Assembly (NCBI RefSeq): GCF_000247815.1 | Contig: NC_021673.1 | Coordinates: 50,766,543-50,830,542 of the forward strand | Length of the DNA: 64,000 bases | From: Ficedula albicollis | Lineage: Eukaryota > Chordata > Aves > Passeriformes > Muscicapidae | Direction of reading: 5' to 3' | Shown: positions 1 to 16,807 of the stretch, piece by piece | How the letters are laid out: each line of letters opens with the position of its first letter | Position numbering within the stretch: the stretch's first letter is position 1 | Position numbers and translations under genes: made by a program | Notes under the pieces: generated by a model | What the model was told of the DNA's origin: nothing | The model's database searches: none | Seen by the model: the letters and a program-made list of their open reading frames with translations, nothing else

Positions 1-1060
1 GCAAGACAGAAAAGAATGAAGCAGTTTCCTGAAACAAAGCCAGTATAAAAGGAAACTCAACATACTGGAAGTAGAAAAGCAAAATAAATGTGATCATTGC
101 ATCAGTTTAAAGGCATTTGTGAAAACTGCCTTATAGATAGTGTAGACTGCTGTGATAAGCAGAGACATTTTAAGGTTGAGATGTTTCCTGTACAACTCTG
201 ATGCTAATTCTAAATGAAAAAGATTATATCGATAAATTAATTGTGTCTTGCTTCTTTTGTTTATAGGTTGTTTTACCTATAAACTATTATAACTAGAGGA
301 AAAAAAAGTTGAACCTTGAGATGAGACAGAACAATGTCTGGATGACAGAAAGGAATCCTGACCTAATGACTAACTTTTATGAAACAGTCTAAAACAGAGT
401 CCCAGAACAGCATATTCCACATTTGGGATTTGCAATTTTATGCCCAGAAATAAAGATATATGTAACACACATAAAATCACAGGTGTGGGGCACACCTTTG
501 CTGTTTCCAGGTTATGGACTTTATTTTATAATGTAACTATCTCACTGGGAAGAGGGAATAAAAACTGGACAGATATTAGTTTTGCCAACTACCTAATGCT
601 TATGTTCCCTAGAGGGTACAATTCTACAGGGTGGAAATTGCATTCTTGCCAAATACTATGGGGAAAAAAAGCACAGAACTAGTTCTCTGTGCAGCCTTTC
701 AAATATTTACAAACTCATGAGATTCACAGAGAGTCATCAGTGTTTTCTGACTTACTAAACTGACCAAATCAATTTTTTTTCCAATTCCCTTTGAACTTCC
801 TCTGTAGTTTAACTTCTTGGACAGATAATCATCCAATAAAGAAATAAATCAATCAAAACCATCTCAGTCTATGAAGTGATAGTAGACTTAATGGAGGCCT
901 GTGCCTCTCTGTGAAAAAGCTTGGTTTTCAGAGTCTCTTTTGATGTAGGAATTTCTGAACATACTTTTAGAAGTAAGGTTGGAGTATGAGGTTGGAGCAC
1001 TGGTAGGATGCTTGGTAGACCTGGAGCCCTGACATCCTGCACTCCATAGATTTCTTGCAG
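1..1060. other. Unique AT-rich non-coding sequence
   Basis: No repeat family, RNA gene or exon could be recognised here. The open frames present (up to about 80 codons) have no recognisable domain and are no longer than expected by chance in AT-rich DNA. Confidence 0.6.
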
Positions 1061-1061
1061 G

Positions 1062-1222
1062 ATTTGGGGCCAATCACTTTGCCTCTCTGCATCACAGTTT
1101 CTCAGTTGTGAAATGGGGACAGCTGTCCTCCTCTATTTCTCAGAGGACTTGTGAAAATAAATGCATTAAAGATTGTGAAGCCATCTGTTGCTATGGTGAT
1201 GAGGCTTATTTAGGCACTGAAG
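1062..1222 (+). repeat. Ancient amniote MIR/L2-type retroposon tail
   Basis: The stretch reads like the conserved 3' part of MIR/L2-type elements shared by amniotes: a 'gggccaatcactttgcctct' segment, then 'cagtttctcagttgtgaaat' and 'ggggacagc', followed by 'gcattaaagattgtgaag' and 'gctatggtgatgagg'. These blocks occur in the family's order on the plus strand. The copy is diverged, as expected of a fossil that predates bird radiation. The tRNA-derived 5' head is not recognisable upstream, so this is a 3' fragment. The exact subfamily (MIR, L2 or related L3) cannot be fixed by eye. Confidence 0.7.
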
Positions 1223-1548
1223 AGCCAAGATTAGAAACTAATATGTTTCCTTGCACAACTTATTTAGAATATGGATGGGTGATGATGACGTAGGTCTGGT
1301 TCTGCATCCAGTAACATGGTTACTGATTCTCAGTGGGGACAGGAGCAGTCTGCAGTAGATTACAACAGACACATTTCGTTAAACTCTATTATTTTAAATA
1401 CCTCAAATTGGGTCAGTTGCATAATGTCTTGTTGTGGCCTGTTGTACCAGATAAAAATGATGTGCAGGATTTTAACACCTGCTGTAATTGCTAGATGGTT
1501 CTGCATTTTTTGTCAGATGTTTGCAGCTAAGGTAAATGCAGTGCAGTC

Positions 1549-1579
1549 TCGCCTGAGACTTTGGTTCACCAGGGATATT
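1549..1579. repeat. 31-bp contig-end copy of 4306-4336
   Basis: The last 31 bases before the N gap are identical to 4306-4336, while the sequence immediately upstream differs between the two sites. The match runs exactly to the contig end. This suggests either a deletion-junction read or haplotype joining 1548 to 4306, or an assembly error at the gap edge. Confidence 0.85.
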
Positions 1580-2159
1580 NNNNNNNNNNNNNNNNNNNNN
1601 NNNNNNNNNNNNNNNNNNNNNNNNNNNNNNNNNNNNNNNNNNNNNNNNNNNNNNNNNNNNNNNNNNNNNNNNNNNNNNNNNNNNNNNNNNNNNNNNNNNN
1701 NNNNNNNNNNNNNNNNNNNNNNNNNNNNNNNNNNNNNNNNNNNNNNNNNNNNNNNNNNNNNNNNNNNNNNNNNNNNNNNNNNNNNNNNNNNNNNNNNNNN
1801 NNNNNNNNNNNNNNNNNNNNNNNNNNNNNNNNNNNNNNNNNNNNNNNNNNNNNNNNNNNNNNNNNNNNNNNNNNNNNNNNNNNNNNNNNNNNNNNNNNNN
1901 NNNNNNNNNNNNNNNNNNNNNNNNNNNNNNNNNNNNNNNNNNNNNNNNNNNNNNNNNNNNNNNNNNNNNNNNNNNNNNNNNNNNNNNNNNNNNNNNNNNN
2001 NNNNNNNNNNNNNNNNNNNNNNNNNNNNNNNNNNNNNNNNNNNNNNNNNNNNNNNNNNNNNNNNNNNNNNNNNNNNNNNNNNNNNNNNNNNNNNNNNNNN
2101 NNNNNNNNNNNNNNNNNNNNNNNNNNNNNNNNNNNNNNNNNNNNNNNNNNNNNNNNNNN
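1580..2159. other. Assembly gap (580 N)
   Basis: A run of 580 unspecified bases. The length is not a round placeholder, so it was probably estimated from linked or paired reads. Nothing can be said about its contents. Confidence 1.
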
Positions 2160-2503
2160 ATAGAGTGGGGAAACTTTAAAGGGTAAGGCTCTTCTATGTT
2201 TCAGATATGTGGGAGTGCTATGACAGGGAAAAAGTTGCGGATGAGTCAGAGGACATGGAAAGGGCTCAGGAAAAATGGGGTAAGCAGGATATCTGTGATA
2301 CTGCCATTGTTGTGGAAGAAGAAATTGCTTCTATGAAGTGGTTTGGCCTGCAGAAATAAATTTGATATCCAGGGACAGAGAGATTTTGCAAATCCCATTT
2401 TTTTCCCCCATCTTCTCCCAGTACTGTGATACTACCATCAGTACATCAACACCATTTAATATTGTTGAATAATTTAGGTGGGAAGGTACCTCTAGGTTCT
2501 CTG

Positions 2504-6830
<4,327 letters not shown>

Positions 6831-6832
6831 AG

Positions 6833-6966
6833 TTACAGAATATTCATAGCTGGAAGGCACCCACAAAGATAATCAAGTCCAACTCTGAGTAAATGACCCA
6901 TACAGGGATCAAACCCACAATCCTGGTGTTATTAGCACCATGCTCTAATCAACTGAGGTAATCTCA
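6833..6966 (-). mobile_element. tRNA-Ile-derived SINE with CR1-like tail (TguSINE-like)
   Basis: Read on the minus strand from about 6966 down, the head matches a nuclear tRNA-Ile(AAU) gene: a D-arm/A-box block 'acctcagttgattagagc', then 'atggtgctaataacacc' with the AAT anticodon, then a T-arm/B-box block 'gtgggtttgatccctgta'. The remainder, 'gagttggacttgattatc' then 'tgggtgccttccagc', resembles the 3' end of CR1 LINEs, which would let CR1 reverse transcriptase mobilise it. A tRNA-Ile head joined to a CR1 tail is the known architecture of passerine TguSINE1 elements. The copy carries several substitutions and the acceptor stem is not preserved, so it is not a working tRNA gene. Confidence 0.85.
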
Positions 6967-7726
6967 GGAACAGATTTTCTTGTTTCAGTGTTTCTTGTTT
7001 TTCAGTGTTTCTTGCTTATTCAGTGAAGATTTCTGCCTACATTATTTCTGTTAAATTCAGCATGACCTTCTACACTGCTGTAAATTAGGTTTGAAAATAT
7101 ATTTGTGTTATTCCTTCCTCCCATGAAGAAGTAAAGCTCCCTCCCCCAAGTCATTTTTTGGTATACCTAAATCTTTACATAATCGGCATCTAATTTGGGT
7201 TTAATCTAGACTCTTTTATTTCCTCTGCTGTAATATCATAGGCAAGGTCCTTAATCTGTGCCTGCCTTCTGCTATCCACTTCAAAATGTTTGTCTAAATA
7301 GCAGCCTACTTGTATCGTTAAGGATCAATTAATTTATTAACTAATTAACTTAAAGCACTCTAAAAATATAATGTGCTACAGGTGTAATTTTTGTCGTTAA
7401 CAATGCTTCAATACTGCTAATGCTACAACATTCATTTGCAAAGTCTAGTGGGTACTGAAAGAAAATTACGTCAATTGAAAATGGGAAGGTGCGTTTTCTG
7501 GATACATGTGAAGGCTGTCACAATATTGAGAGTGGAAATGTCCTGATTCTGGGCTTCCCCCATGCCAGTTCCTGTCAGGGAAAATATCATAAGTCTGGTG
7601 AGAAGTATAAGAACAGCTGAGGCCGATTTTCAGCAGATATGGATCTATACTATGTAAAAATATTCCTACATTGTGGTCTGTTTCTAATCCTTCCCTGTGA
7701 CCTTTTAGATTATTTCCCCCCCCGCC
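6967..7726. other. Unique AT-rich sequence
   Basis: Nothing recognised apart from a short imperfect repeat of a 'cagtgtttcttg' motif at about 6986-7015 and a C-rich tract at 7716-7739. Confidence 0.5.
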
Positions 7727-7830
7727 CCCACTCCCCCCCAATCCTATTTTGGGCTGCCTGTTTGACAGCATGAAAGGCCCACTCCCCCCCCCAGTCCTAT
7801 TTTGGGCTGCCTGTTTGACAGCATGAAAGG
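7727..7830. repeat. Two-copy tandem duplication, unit about 52 bp
   Basis: Copy 1 (7727-7777) and copy 2 (7778-7830) both run from 'cccactcccccc' to 'acagcatgaaagg'. They differ only by the length of the C tract and one A/G change. No known element is recognised in the unit. The C tract at the unit start may have mediated slippage or unequal joining. Confidence 0.9.
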
Positions 7831-8759
7831 ATTAGCAGGAAACAGAATTTGTTTCTCGGTATTAATTGCTCCAATACAGGGTTCTTCTTTTTATGTCTGC
7901 CTTCTTCAAAGTTTGCTCCTGCTCAAAGTGTGTCCTTCCTTCTATGCTGTATTAAAGGGCTTTTAGCAAAGGAACGGTGTGCTCGGCGATGGGGAGGATG
8001 TCACACTTTGATCAGCAGCTTTTGTGCCTACTGAACACTCTTGATCTGATCTGAGTGCTGTCTGCAACTCTCTGGATTCTTGATCTCTGTGGTTTGTTTG
8101 CTGTAGTTCTTGTCACAGAATTATGCAAAGCTTGTTAAAACGCTTACACTTCCCTCCACGCTTGTATTACTTTTCCTGTGTTGTTTTTGTGACCTCCGGC
8201 TGAGGCATTGCCTCTTGTATACCTCCTCTACTAATTTGCTACTGTTTATATCAGAAATAGGATGCTCTAACTTGTTAACTACAGCTATCTAGGTTATGAA
8301 AATATGTATTCAGCAAATACATCCTCTTAGTTTTGTTACTTTTCTGCCTTCTCTTCAGTGCCTAAGTACAACTCAGACTTGACCAAATCTAGCGATAGCT
8401 GCCTACTCGTGGCAGATTTTAACCCTTACAACAAGGCACCAAAGTTCTCAATCTTGATGTCTCTGCAGCCTGTATACACGCCTAAAGGGCAACACTCACT
8501 ACAAAACACCACTTTGTTGCATTCCATCAAAAGAAGGTGATGATGCCTAGACAGCCAAGGTGTGTCACTGGGTAAGTGGGAAAAACTGGCATTTTTTTCT
8601 TATGCCATTAGAGGGGATTCTGTGGGACAGAAATGCTTGCCACATGAGTCAATTTACGCTGTTTGAAGTTAGGCCCCAGATGTCTTTTCCATGGTGCAGA
8701 ATATTGCTAGCATTAATTTTTTTTTAACCCCACAGTATATGTCACACTTTGATGATTGT
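7831..8759. other. Unique non-coding sequence
   Basis: No repeat family or exon recognised. Short open frames (about 60 codons) at 7849, 8110 and 8358 on the plus strand have no recognisable features. Confidence 0.5.
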
Positions 8760-8889
8760 GAAGAAAACATAAATTACTTTAGTTTTACCCTAAGATAAAT
8801 TTAATGAGATAAGGGACAGCATGCGTGAAGAAAACATAAAGTACTTTAGTTTTACCCAAGATAAATTTAATGAGATAAGGGACAGCATG
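8760..8889. repeat. Two-copy tandem duplication, unit 67 bp
   Basis: Copies begin with 'gaagaaaacataaa' at 8760 and 8827 and end with 'gataagggacagcatg'. They differ by one T/G substitution and one single-base indel over the shared length. The open frame crossing the duplication on the minus strand simply repeats a short peptide twice and is not evidence of a gene. Confidence 0.9.
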
Positions 8890-11800
8890 GACCTCATGTA
8901 ATTTATCTGCAGTAAAATGGAAGTGGGAATCACCTTGAGATCTAGGCCATAGGAAAGTAGGTGTTTATTACCATTGATATGTATTTGTAACAAAAGATTC
9001 ATTTGCATGTAAAATGTATTGCCAAGGCGGATCAAAATACAGTATTGGCGGCACTGATAAGGCACTTGATCATGTGGTGTGGATTGCCAGTCAAAGCAGA
9101 GTTACTGCTCTATTCACCTCTTAACCTTTGCAGGCACAAGATTAAGTGAATGACACAACAGTAGATTTGACTCTTTTGCAGCATCACAAGCTCTTGTTTG
9201 CTCTTATTTGCCAAATACATAAGAAGTAGAATTTATAATTTTCTGAGCATCTCAGTTGAAGAATAAAATGGGAACTTTTATCTACCCTTTTTATGCCATT
9301 TGTTGTCCTTTGCTGCAGCTGAGCCACCCTGTGTTACAAAGAATAAATGTTCTGCCTTTACCCTTAAATCCTCTCTGATAGTGATCCTGATTCTACTCTC
9401 ACACCAGCATCATTTTGAATGCAGATCACGGGAAAAACACTCTTTAGAAAGTCTTATCTACTTTATTAATCTTAAACTTACTTTTATGTATTATGTCACT
9501 AAAAATCCCTCTTTCTGTGGGTTGCAATAAAATACAATAAAACGGTGTACGAGCATAAACAGCTAGCAAATAGTAAGAATAGTTTTACCTTTGAAGTATA
9601 AATTCTACCAATTTCTTTAAGTTATGCAAGCAGTTTAGGGTGCAATGACATGGATTAAAGTGATTTCAGAAAGGAAAATTCACTGTTCTTAGGGAACGCT
9701 GTTCTAATCACTTCATCCTTACGTACTTGGACTTGGCTGTGGAAATACTGCAAAGTGCTTATTCCTGTTGTCTAAATCAGCAGTGTGGTAGCTGGCTGCT
9801 CTGCAATGGCAGCTGAAGAGCCAATGTTTGTTTTTCCAGCACTGTAGCTATATAGAGAGGGACTCCAGAACTATGAAATCACACCTCATGTAGCAAACTT
9901 AAAAAACTCAACCAGCAGCATAAATGACATTTCTTTTAAAATGGAAGCAAGAGAACATAGGTAACCCTCTTCTGCCTGGTTCTGTTACTGTACTGGGACT
10001 CTGGTACTAGTTTCATAAGGCTGTTCAGATGTACAAGCGCTCTTTCCTTTGCAACCTCTCATATTATTCCACAGTTCCACTGAACTGAAGGTTTGTTGTG
10101 CAAAGAGATATTCCCAAATCTCAAGGAACCAGGTGGATTAAAAAAAATGAATAGAGATAACCCCTCTGTTTTAAGGCAGCTGGATATTTAGTCTATTATG
10201 GTTTTTTTTTTAAAGCTTATCTTCCCAAAGCTCTCCTTTCCCCCTCCTTTTCCTTCCTTTTGTCATATTAAAAGCTCAGTAAGACTCAGGCAGCTGGCAA
10301 CCTCCAGGTCACCTGGATGCCACTCATGTGTTAAAATTATCTCCTTGATATGAGCAAGATATTTTTTTCCCTTGGAACAGAATCTGGTCCTTTTCAATCT
10401 CATCTGTTAATGCAGACTGTTCCTTCTATTTCAGAGTCTGTAATAACATTAATTGGGTCCAAGCACATGCAGCTAGGTTGGGTACAGCATAGATGACACT
10501 CTCTGGGTGCAGAGAGATGTGGAAGGCTGGTGGAGATGTAATGTGCTCATTATTTAAGGCTCACTAATAATCTCAGTAGTTGTGTCTTGGTTGCCAGTTT
10601 TTAGATTTGTGTGTTGAAACATCTTGAACAAAATGTTAGAGCAATTCTGCAGCATCCTGCTGACTGAATTCAAGGTGCTGCCTCGTTTGCCATCTGCCTG
10701 CAAGCTCACAGTAGTAATTATAGCAAGTCTCACAAGTGCTGGAACAAGAGATATGTCAAATGCATTTTCCTTCCATTTGAAGGTAATTTTAATTTTCTCA
10801 ACTCATTTGAAACTTCATATGACTATGAGCTGCAGGTGTGAGAGCTACACAGAAGCAGACAGACGTGTACACACTCACAAAGCAAGATATCAACTCCTAG
10901 AGTGTCCAGAAGAGTTTACACAGACATTTAAATTAAACGCAGTGCTGGAAAAATTTCCCTTGCTATTACTACTCCTATCCTTGTGCATAGAATTTAACAT
11001 CTCTTATTAGTGTGACAATATTTAAAAGTAATTTTTAAAAAAGCATGCTTGATTTTGCTGCACATCACTGAAATAACATGCACTGGAATAACAACACATA
11101 TAAAAACTGCTGAAAGTGACAGTTACTTGTGGTTTGTGAAACTTCCATGGGTAATAGTTTATGGACATAGCCATAGTGAGGATAAGCAGGATAAAAATGC
11201 AAATTTGGCACTATGTGATGCACGATTTCATTTGGTCCTTGAATTCTGCAGAAAGTTGGGGTCCTGGAACTGACTTTGTTAGGAAAGTGATTAAAGACCC
11301 AGTGCATTTGAGCACTGGTCACATGGGAGGAGGAGGAATTTTGCATCTGGTATGGCACTTGGGAGTGAGGTGTAACCAGGGACCTGCTCCACTTCTTCAG
11401 GAATGTGCATCTTCATGTCAGGGTATGCAGGGGACCATCTTTCAGCGTTGTGTCTGAACTTCACTTTGAAGCAGTGGAAGAGTAAGCATGCAGAAGGAGC
11501 ACTTGTCTTTACATACCTTCTAGACTCTACCAAGAAAACTGGGGTAGGAAAGAAGAATGAGTAGAAGTTTGCTTTGCCTGGATTTCGTTCTGGGACCTGT
11601 TTGGTGTCACCCACTGGAGGAAACAGCATTCAATCCAAATGCACATTCTCCTAAATGTGGCTGTTGTGACTTTCTGACCTGTTTCCTACTCTGCTTATCC
11701 TCATGGGATTGGATAAGGGCTGTGTAGGGAAAGAGCAACTGAAGCTGATGGGCTCAGTGAGGGAGACTTACCCAACATCCAGGCCATGAATAAATTTTTA

Positions 11801-12228
11801 GGAATATAAAGAAAGGTTCTTTAGGAGATTATAAGCACCAAGTCCCTCTCAACCTACTTAAACAGGACATTCATGCACGCCTTGAAGTAATGCCTCTACA
11901 TTTGTACTTGCAGGTTTAAGAGTCAGGCATGCTCAGCAGCTTTGTGTCTAGGGTTGATATTTTTAGAATCACAGAACAACCTGAATTTTATGTCAAAGGC
12001 AAGAGCAGATTTTCTCATTATATGCTTTAACTGAAAGCACCACGTCTTCCTTGTTCAAGATTCTGGGCCAGTGGAATATGGTGTACTTTTCAGACAAGGA
12101 TTTCTGTAAGCGTCTGGACCAATGTTTCCCATGGGTTTGTGTTTCATGGTAATTCATGAGCTCTGAATAACAACATTTCCGTGACTAGGGCATGTGCCAT
12201 CTTCTTTCCTCACCTTAATCTATAGCCC
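8890..12228. other. Unique AT-rich non-coding sequence
   Basis: No repeat family, exon or RNA gene recognised. The longest open frames (128 codons at 10624-11010 plus; 112 codons at 11291-11629 minus) show no domain, signal peptide or similarity I know, and the overlapping frames near 11.05-11.63 kb lie on both strands. I treat them as chance. Confidence 0.5.
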
Positions 12229-12371
12229 CAGTCAGTAGACTCTCAGGTGGCTAATGCAGGTTGAGCTGATCAATTTCCCCAAAATGAAGGAGTCCATCTC
12301 CCAGTCAGTAGACTCTCAGGGGGCTAATGCAGGTTGAGGTGATCAATTTCCCCAAAATGAAGGAGTCCATC
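12229..12371. repeat. Two-copy tandem duplication, unit 73 bp
   Basis: Copy 1 starts at 12229 and copy 2 at 12302, each beginning 'cagtcagtagactctcagg' and ending in 'gaaggagtccatc'. Only two substitutions separate them over about 70 bases, so the event is recent relative to the surrounding neutral sequence. Confidence 0.92.
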
Positions 12372-14419
12372 ATTCTGTCAGAGATAGCTGAAATTATCTG
12401 ATAGGGTCAAAAGCTATTGAGGAACATATATAAAGTGTGAGCACATAAGTCACGCTTCCATAGGAACTGGCTAAAAGTACATCTGTATGAACACTCAGCA
12501 TCTATAGTGATGAATATTATGTAAGTAGGGTCTTTTCCTTAGTAAGAACATTGCAGATCTTTGTTAATAATTTGTGGCAGAATTTACAGACAAGTTTGCA
12601 AGTCTTCATGTATACAGTCAGCTGTATGCTTATTACATTGTCTGTCTTCACTCCTGCTGACTAAAATGGGAAATTAAGAGAACATCCTTTCTCAAGGCTT
12701 AAAAACATCCAGATTAAAAATAGCCTGAGGCTTAAAAACTTCCTCACCTCGTAAGACAAACAGGGTCTGTACAAACAGTCATCTAAATGTGAGTGCTGTA
12801 ACTATAAGTGCTGTATGTGAAAAGTGGAGAGGAAGGCTTGGAGGCTTGTACCTCATGGAAAGTATTCCAAATTATACCATGGCAACATGTGAGTATTTGC
12901 CATTGGCAAGTAATGAATCTCTGCAAAGCAGGAAATTGTCACCAAATAAACTATTCAAATTATAAATACAGTCGTACCTCGGGATAAATGTTGTTAGGAT
13001 CCAGATTTTTGTGGTGTGGTGATTTAGTTTGTATGAGATGAGACAGAGGAGATATTTTTACCATGAGTGATTTATGTTATAACATCATGCATCCTCCATG
13101 ATTAAGTTGAATTTCTGTGTTTGTAACTGCTTTTGTCTTTGTTTTCAGAAGCCACTTAGAAATTGTCTATTGTGCCAACTAAGAGATGGGACTAGATGAT
13201 GGATTGTTAGGCAAAAAAAACACTAGAAAGATCTGGCTTGAAGAATTACGTAGAAGTATCTACCACTGGACTTCTCAAAATCATTCTGTAATCTGTTATA
13301 ATATTTTTTCTCAAGTTCCAGAATTTGTTTTCTAAATATCTGGAAGAAATGTTCATCCCCTTCTGATTTTCTATTGTATTTTCCTTCAAAATCACATTAG
13401 AGTTAAACAGTTAAGTTCAGCATCAGAAGTAGTTTTTTGGTTTGTTTTTGGTTTTTTTAAATTCAATTTTTAACAATAAGATAATTTAAGACTGTGTATG
13501 TAATAATGAAATTTAAGAAGTGTGCATAATGTTGTACCATGAATATTGTTCCAAAGAGGGAGGAGGAAAGAGTCCATCTGTACTCTGAGAAAATAGCATG
13601 CCACTGGACAAATTCTGAATTGTGATTATTAGCAAATTACTCTGGACAATTCATTGATAGAAAAGAAAAAAGGATGAAATTAATAAAATAAACAATTAAT
13701 TGTAAATAATTTGCTTCTAATTATAACAAGGTGCTAAAAAATAGATCAGCTTCTCAAAGCATGGCAAAGTTCTGCTATGCACACATATCACCACAAATGC
13801 AGCTGTCAAAGTATAATCCCTGTTTTAGTTGCTTTTGGATCAGGACAATAGGCACAGGAGTGGTAACAAAAGTGTTGACCTACCCCATTTATTAAAAGCT
13901 ATTTTGTTTGCTTGCTTACATGACAGAGCATCCTGAGCTAGTGCTTCTGCAACGTGAGAAAGATCAGCTTGGCTTTCCCAAATCTTCAAAGCAAAAACCT
14001 GCATATAAGTGAGATTTTATGACCTCCTCTTTCACTGACTGCCAGCTCAGAGGTCTGTGCCTCTCTTTTCTGAAGGGCTAGTTAATAAAAAGATGAAAAG
14101 TAGGCTTTTCCTGACCCTCTTTTTGACCCTCATGAAGAAGTTCTGTTGCTGCTCCTGCAGGACATTGGCTGGCCCCAGGCTGCAGAGAGGATCCCTTGCT
14201 GGCTGGTGCAGTAATCTTGCCAGAAACATTTCTCAGCAACCCACATGCTGCTGAATTTTAGATGGAGTGTGAGGGAGAGGCAGCACAGAAATGAGACCTG
14301 TATGAATGCATTTGTTCTGAGGCCTCCAGAACAGTCAATCACCTGACACTTTAGCTTCCTGAAGTCTTCAGTAGCTGAGAGCGGGGTTTAGCAGGCCATA
14401 CTAGTACCACTGTGCTCCT
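12372..14419. other. Unique AT-rich non-coding sequence
   Basis: Low-GC DNA with several A/T-rich patches around 13.4-13.75 kb. No exon or repeat family recognised. Overlapping short frames near 14.05-14.34 kb lie on both strands and carry no known domain. Confidence 0.5.
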
Positions 14420-14484
14420 GCCAGTGGGTTGGATCAGATGATCCTTGAGTTCATTCCAACATGGTATTCCATTCTGTGATTTAC
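14420..14484 (+). mobile_element. CR1 LINE, extreme 3' end
   Basis: The block 'gggttggatcagatgatcct' followed by 'tgagttcattccaacatggt' and ending 'ccattctgtgattt' matches the hallmark CR1 3' end (a 'ggttggac..gatgatcc' segment, 'ccttccaacc', then the 'attctgtgatt' tail). It is on the plus strand. The sequence upstream from about 14340 could be more of the same copy but I cannot recognise it. This is a 5'-truncated dead copy. Confidence 0.8.
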
Positions 14485-16692
14485 TCGCCCCTCCAACTGA
14501 GTGACGAGCAGCATTAAAAAGACAGTAGCAATGAATAGGTAGTAACCAGGATTTATTACCCTTTTTTTTTAAAAAAGAACCTTTCACTAGGAAGTCTTCT
14601 TCCTTGAGATTTTTGATGTGTTTTCAAAGCAAGTCAGGGTTGTATGGTACTCATTTGCAAGAACTGTGTTACCTAGCCAAGGACAGATCCAGTGCTATGC
14701 CCTATATTCACAGAGGTCCTAGTTCAGTTGCCATTAAAAGAAGGGCTAGCAGTAGTTGCAGTGGGAAGATGAGAGCATTTTTCATGAAGTATTTGTATAG
14801 ATTTTGGACAAAAGAGCTTTTATTGCCTTAATAACTTTTAGGAACTGAGGCAGGAGAGAAATCCTGAGTGCAAAAATAGCTGACGTGAACTGGAGCATCC
14901 ACCTAACTACAAATGGTACCTTTTCTAGAAAGCTAAAAAGTCCCCATCCTGTCAAAATTGGCGTGATAGCTGGAAATCTGGCACGCTTCATGGTTCAGTG
15001 GGTTCAGTATTTTTGAATATTTGTGCAGCCTCTTGGATTTGTTGCATCATAAGTTCAGGCAAGAGCAGATTGTCTGACCCTGTGATCATGCTGCAAAAGT
15101 GTCCAGTCCTTTAGCCATGAGAAATTGCTGAAGGTGCTAGTTTTCTCTGCAGCAGAATAATAAAGCAGAATGCACCTTGTGTACAGTACCTGTAAGATGA
15201 CTGAAAAGTAAGGTGGAAGAGCAAGATGAATATAAAGAGGATTAAAGTTGCCTTTGTGTTACCCATGCCATATCATATTAGTAAAAATAAAATCATTGGA
15301 ATAATACTATCTCACAAATGTCCTTTGCATCAGCATTTTGTCCTCTGAAAATATATTAGAAGCAGCTTTTACACTATACTTGTATAATCTGAAGTGGCAG
15401 AAAATTGCTTACCATTAATATACAATAATTCTTCCTTTTTTTCTCCTTAAATTTCAGATCCCTAATATAACCCCCAATATGCTGGTGACGCTGTGATTTT
15501 TCTAATGTTAGCAATTTTGAATGTACTCACAGTGTTTTTTGGCTTAGTGACATAAAAGCAATCAGTACTGCAGAACAGGAATAATAAAGAGACCAATACC
15601 ATGTATTAGTCAGACTCAAAACATGACAAAATTCAGATTACCCCATGCTGAATATAAATGTGGTAGAAATGTTCAGAAACTGCAATCAAATAGCTTTGAA
15701 TGTCAAACAAAATTACTTTGGGAGGCTTCTAAGCCCTCTTCTTACAGCACACTGGAGCATAAATCCCCGACTTTTATCTGATTACTCCAGGAGGCTATAG
15801 CATGTGTTATTAAATCTAGAAAACATGACCAGAGTCTTAGTCATTAGCATCGCTGAGCACACAAATTCCTTTAGGTCTTTATATGTTCTTGCTCTGTATC
15901 TTTTGAATGGAGCATGATCAGTGAACTACCTGAAACTCACTGACAGTTATAAATAATTTAACTTTTAAAGAAAAAGCTATGGGAGGTTTCTCGTCTACTC
16001 AATTTGAGTGTCACAGCAAAATAAATACATATTATACTATTAGTGAATATTAGAAACTGTGGATAAAGATATCTTGTTCCTTGTAGATAAGAACTTTTGG
16101 TTGACAAATTTCCCTGCAGTACAGGGGAGCTTTGGCAACAAAACTTTGATGTAACTAAGTTACAGAAGTCTGCACTAAACGAGTTGTTGCAACACTGTGC
16201 GCATTTTGGTTTTTTTAAACCTGGGAAAATGAAAACAGAGAGTGAAGACAATTGTGCAAAAGCATTGATATAAATAGTAATAACAAGACCTCCAATCCCA
16301 GAAAACACCTCAGTTTAAGAAAGGATTTATGTTTGTGCCTTAGTTCTACTAAGTTTAAGAATGAGCATGTATACTCTCCTTGCAGACCCTTGAGTCTCAT
16401 GGCTTCTTTTTGAAAGAGGTTTACCTGATTCATTGTCATGACTTCATTGAAACATGTGGGTCAGTATCTTATACTGGCAGACACACAGGATATGCCAACC
16501 ACAGAAGTACAGGGTAAGTATTTAGTCCTCCATGCTGGTAAACTCTTCCCGCCTCTAGTGGTTTGAGGTCCTCAGCTTGGCATGCTGTCTTGATGTTTAA
16601 GAACCTTTGATGGATTTATTAATTGATTAATTTTTCCCCCCACAATTTTTTTTCTGAGCGTTTTTTTCCAGATGTGCATTTTTAGCATTCAC
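14485..16692. other. Unique AT-rich non-coding sequence
   Basis: No exon or recognised repeat. The open frames (about 116 codons minus at 15958-16308, 75 codons plus at 14604) have no recognisable features. Confidence 0.5.
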
Positions 16693-16807
16693 CAGGTTTG
16701 TTAACCAACTCTACAGCTGAGCTACGTGTTCTTTGTTTTCAAGGTGCATACAGGTTTGTTAACCAACTCCACAGTTGAGCTACGTGTTCTTTGTTTTCAA
16801 GGTGCAT
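16693..16807. repeat. Two-copy tandem duplication, unit 58 bp
   Basis: Copies start at 16693 and 16751 with 'caggtttgttaaccaactc' and end 'ttttcaaggtgcat'. They differ by two C/T transitions. The unit directly abuts a second, nested duplication at 16808. Confidence 0.92.

Noticed and set aside
1316..2179. 287-codon plus frame
   Set aside because: It consists mostly of unspecified residues over the N gap.
6900..6966. Functional tRNA-Ile gene on the minus strand
   Set aside because: The acceptor stem does not pair, several conserved positions are changed, and a CR1-like tail follows, so it is a SINE head.
16693..16807. tRNA-like sequence ('gtagctcagctgtagag' on the minus strand)
   Set aside because: Only a D-arm-like stretch is seen. 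There is no matching T-arm/B box or acceptor stem, and the block is simply a tandem duplication.
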